Assembly (NCBI RefSeq): GCF_030770395.1
Contig: NZ_CP132480.1
Span: 540,821-604,820, forward strand
DNA from: Telluria beijingensis
GTDB taxonomy: Bacteria > Pseudomonadota > Gammaproteobacteria > Burkholderiales > Burkholderiaceae_D
Direction: 5' to 3'
DNA length: 64,000 nucleotides
In this document: positions 62,741 through 64,000 of the stretch, piece by piece
How the letters are laid out: each line of letters begins with the position of its first letter
Position numbering within the stretch: the stretch's first letter is position 1
The notes under the pieces: generated by a model
Database searches by the model: none
Seen by the model: only the letters and a program-made list of their open reading frames with translations
What the model was told of the DNA's origin: nothing
Translations under genes and position numbers: made by a program

Positions 62741-64000
62741 AAGCCTTCTTCGGCTCGATGACCGGCCGCGTGTTCCTGACCCTGCTGCTGGGCGTGTGGA
62801 TCTCGGCCGCGCTCACCCAGCTGGCGGCCGACTACCAGCGCTGGCGCGAATGGGAAGGCCAGCGCGAGCAGCATCTGCTGGAACGCGCCGAGCAGCTGAC
62901 CATGGCCACCGAGATCGTGCCGGCCTCGGCGCGCTCGATCTACCTCGAGGTGGCCAATCGCCCGGGCCTGGTGATGGAGGTCAGCGATACCGCACCGGCG
63001 CCGGGACCGAGCACCCCGTTCGCGCAGGCACTGGCGGCGCGCCTGGGCAAGGGCTACAAGGTCGAATCGGTCACCACGCGGCCGGCCGCCTGCAGCACCA
63101 CCCAATACCTGCCGATGATGTACGGCCTGCTCAGCACGGCATACCGCGGCGCCTGCGAATCGCTCAACGTCCACCTGCGCGACGGCGCCGAGCTGCGCCT
63201 GTCGGTGCTGCCGCCGCGCCAGGCGACGCCCGGCGACCTCGACCTGCGCGCGCTGGTCGCCCTGTTCATGATCAGCATCGCGGTGCTGGCCTACCTGGTG
63301 GCGCGCATGACCGCGCGTCCGTTCCGCCAGCTGGCCCAGGCCGCGCAAGACCTCGGCCAGGACATCAACCGGCCGCCGCTCGACCTGACGGGCGCCAGCG
63401 AGATCCGCCAGGCCAGCGCCGCCTTCAACGCGATGCAGGCGCGCATCCGCCAGTACATCTTCCAGCGCACGCAGATGCTGGCCGCGATCACCCACGACCT
63501 GCAGACGCCGCTCACGCGCATGCGCCTGCGGCTCGAAAAAGTATCGGATGCCGAGCTGCAGGAACGCCTGATCGGCGACCTGTCGGCGATGCAGGAAATG
63601 GTGCGCGAAGGCCTGGTGCTGGCGCGCAGCATGGACACCACCGAGGCGATGCAGATGCTGGATCTGGATTCGCTGCTCGATTCGGTCTGCGACGACGCCA
63701 GCGACGCCGGCCAGGAAGTCACGCTCGAAGGAAAAGCCACGATGGCGGTGCTGGGCCGGCCGCTGGACCTGCGCCGCTGCCTGGGCAACCTGATCGACAA
63801 CGCGGTCAAGTACGGCCACGATGCGCGCGTCTGCGTCGACCGCATCAACGGCACGGCGCGCATCCGCATCCGCGACAGCGGGCCGGGCATCCCGCGCAGC
63901 GAGCTGGGGCGGGTATTCGACCCCTTCTACCGGATCGAGACCTCGCGCTCGCGCGCCTCGGGCGGCACCGGGCTGGGCTTGACGATCGCCCGCAACATCA
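62737..64000 (+). CDS. EnvZ-type sensor histidine kinase (cut by window end)
   Basis: The GTG at 62737 overlaps the regulator stop (GTGA). 421 codons are visible. Membrane segments at about 11-30 and 172-190 enclose a periplasmic domain with two cysteines (C119, C140). A HAMP region (190-240), H253 in ITHDLQTPLTRM and the ATPase N-box (NLIDNAVKYGHDA) and G-box (GGTGLGLTIA) follow; only the last residues lie outside. The HDLQTPLTRMRLRLE phrase is typical of EnvZ-like kinases of Betaproteobacteria. Confidence 0.92.
   Translation, partial: MKAFFGSMTGRVFLTLLLGVWISAALTQLAADYQRWREWEGQREQHLLERAEQLTMATEIVPASARSIYLEVANRPGLVMEVSDTAPAPGPSTPFAQALAARLGKGYKVESVTTRPAACSTTQYLPMMYGLLSTAYRGACESLNVHLRDGAELRLSVLPPRQATPGDLDLRALVALFMISIAVLAYLVARMTARPFRQLAQAAQDLGQDINRPPLDLTGASEIRQASAAFNAMQARIRQYIFQRTQMLAAITHDLQTPLTRMRLRLEKVSDAELQERLIGDLSAMQEMVREGLVLARSMDTTEAMQMLDLDSLLDSVCDDASDAGQEVTLEGKATMAVLGRPLDLRRCLGNLIDNAVKYGHDARVCVDRINGTARIRIRDSGPGIPRSELGRVFDPFYRIETSRSRASGGTGLGLTIARNI

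Overview
The window looks like a chromosome segment of a GC-rich betaproteobacterium, most likely a Massilia/Telluria-type member of the Oxalobacteraceae. This is inferred from the ribosomal-protein gene order, a PEP-CTERM sorted protein with a sigma-54 type promoter, many chemotaxis-like hybrid sensors, short REP palindromes and overall base composition. No marker was searched against a database.

Layout. 1-8 kb: the start of a secreted HAF-repeat-like protein, then two divergent paralogous sensors (a CheR-like/PAS protein and a CheB-CheR-PAS-kinase-receiver hybrid), followed by an 18-bp minisatellite abutting a REP doublet. 7-12 kb: an AdeRS-like two-component system divergent from an RND efflux pump that lacks its usual membrane-fusion partner. 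12-17.5 kb: ribonuclease Z, a small secreted protein, an Rrf2 regulator with a thioredoxin-reductase-like flavoprotein, a DUF454 membrane protein and a GGDEF diguanylate cyclase. 17.8 kb: rpsJ (ribosomal protein S10) alone, with its own promoter and terminator. 18-27 kb: two unknown envelope genes, then a seven-gene Ter (tellurite/stress) biosynthetic cluster: TerD, ATP-grasp, PRTase-TRSP, HAD, StiP, CitE-like and TerA-like. 27-38 kb: a peptide-use locus with a TonB receptor, two class-C beta-lactamase-like hydrolases, an M81 (MlrC-like) metallopeptidase, an XRE-cupin regulator, a DAO-family oxidase and a POT peptide transporter. 38-43.4 kb: an SDR, an AraC regulator, an MscS channel and a fused glucosylglycerol-phosphate synthase/phosphatase. 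43.7-58.4 kb: a tRNA-Val, then rplC through rplQ including secY, infA, rpmJ and rpoA. 58.5-64 kb: a PEP-CTERM protein, dsbD, a Spy/CpxP-like periplasmic protein and an OmpR/EnvZ-type two-component system cut by the window end.

The most striking architectural point is that the S10 operon is split. rpsJ lies about 26 kb from rplC, no tuf gene lies next to it, and the interval holds accessory stress and nutrient-acquisition loci. The most interesting candidate system is the 27.1-38.2 kb locus. It combines the protein classes of MlrB, MlrC and MlrD of microcystin degradation with a TonB importer, a D-amino-acid-oxidase-like enzyme and a cupin-containing sensor-regulator. This suggests uptake and breakdown of an unusual, perhaps D-residue-containing, peptide.

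Functional links: the Ter genes overlap by a few bases from ATP-grasp to TerA-like and should be made together. The peptide locus is tightly spaced up to the XRE gene, then continues after a 212-bp gap. The ribosomal genes form one long run divided by hairpins after rpsQ and rpsK.
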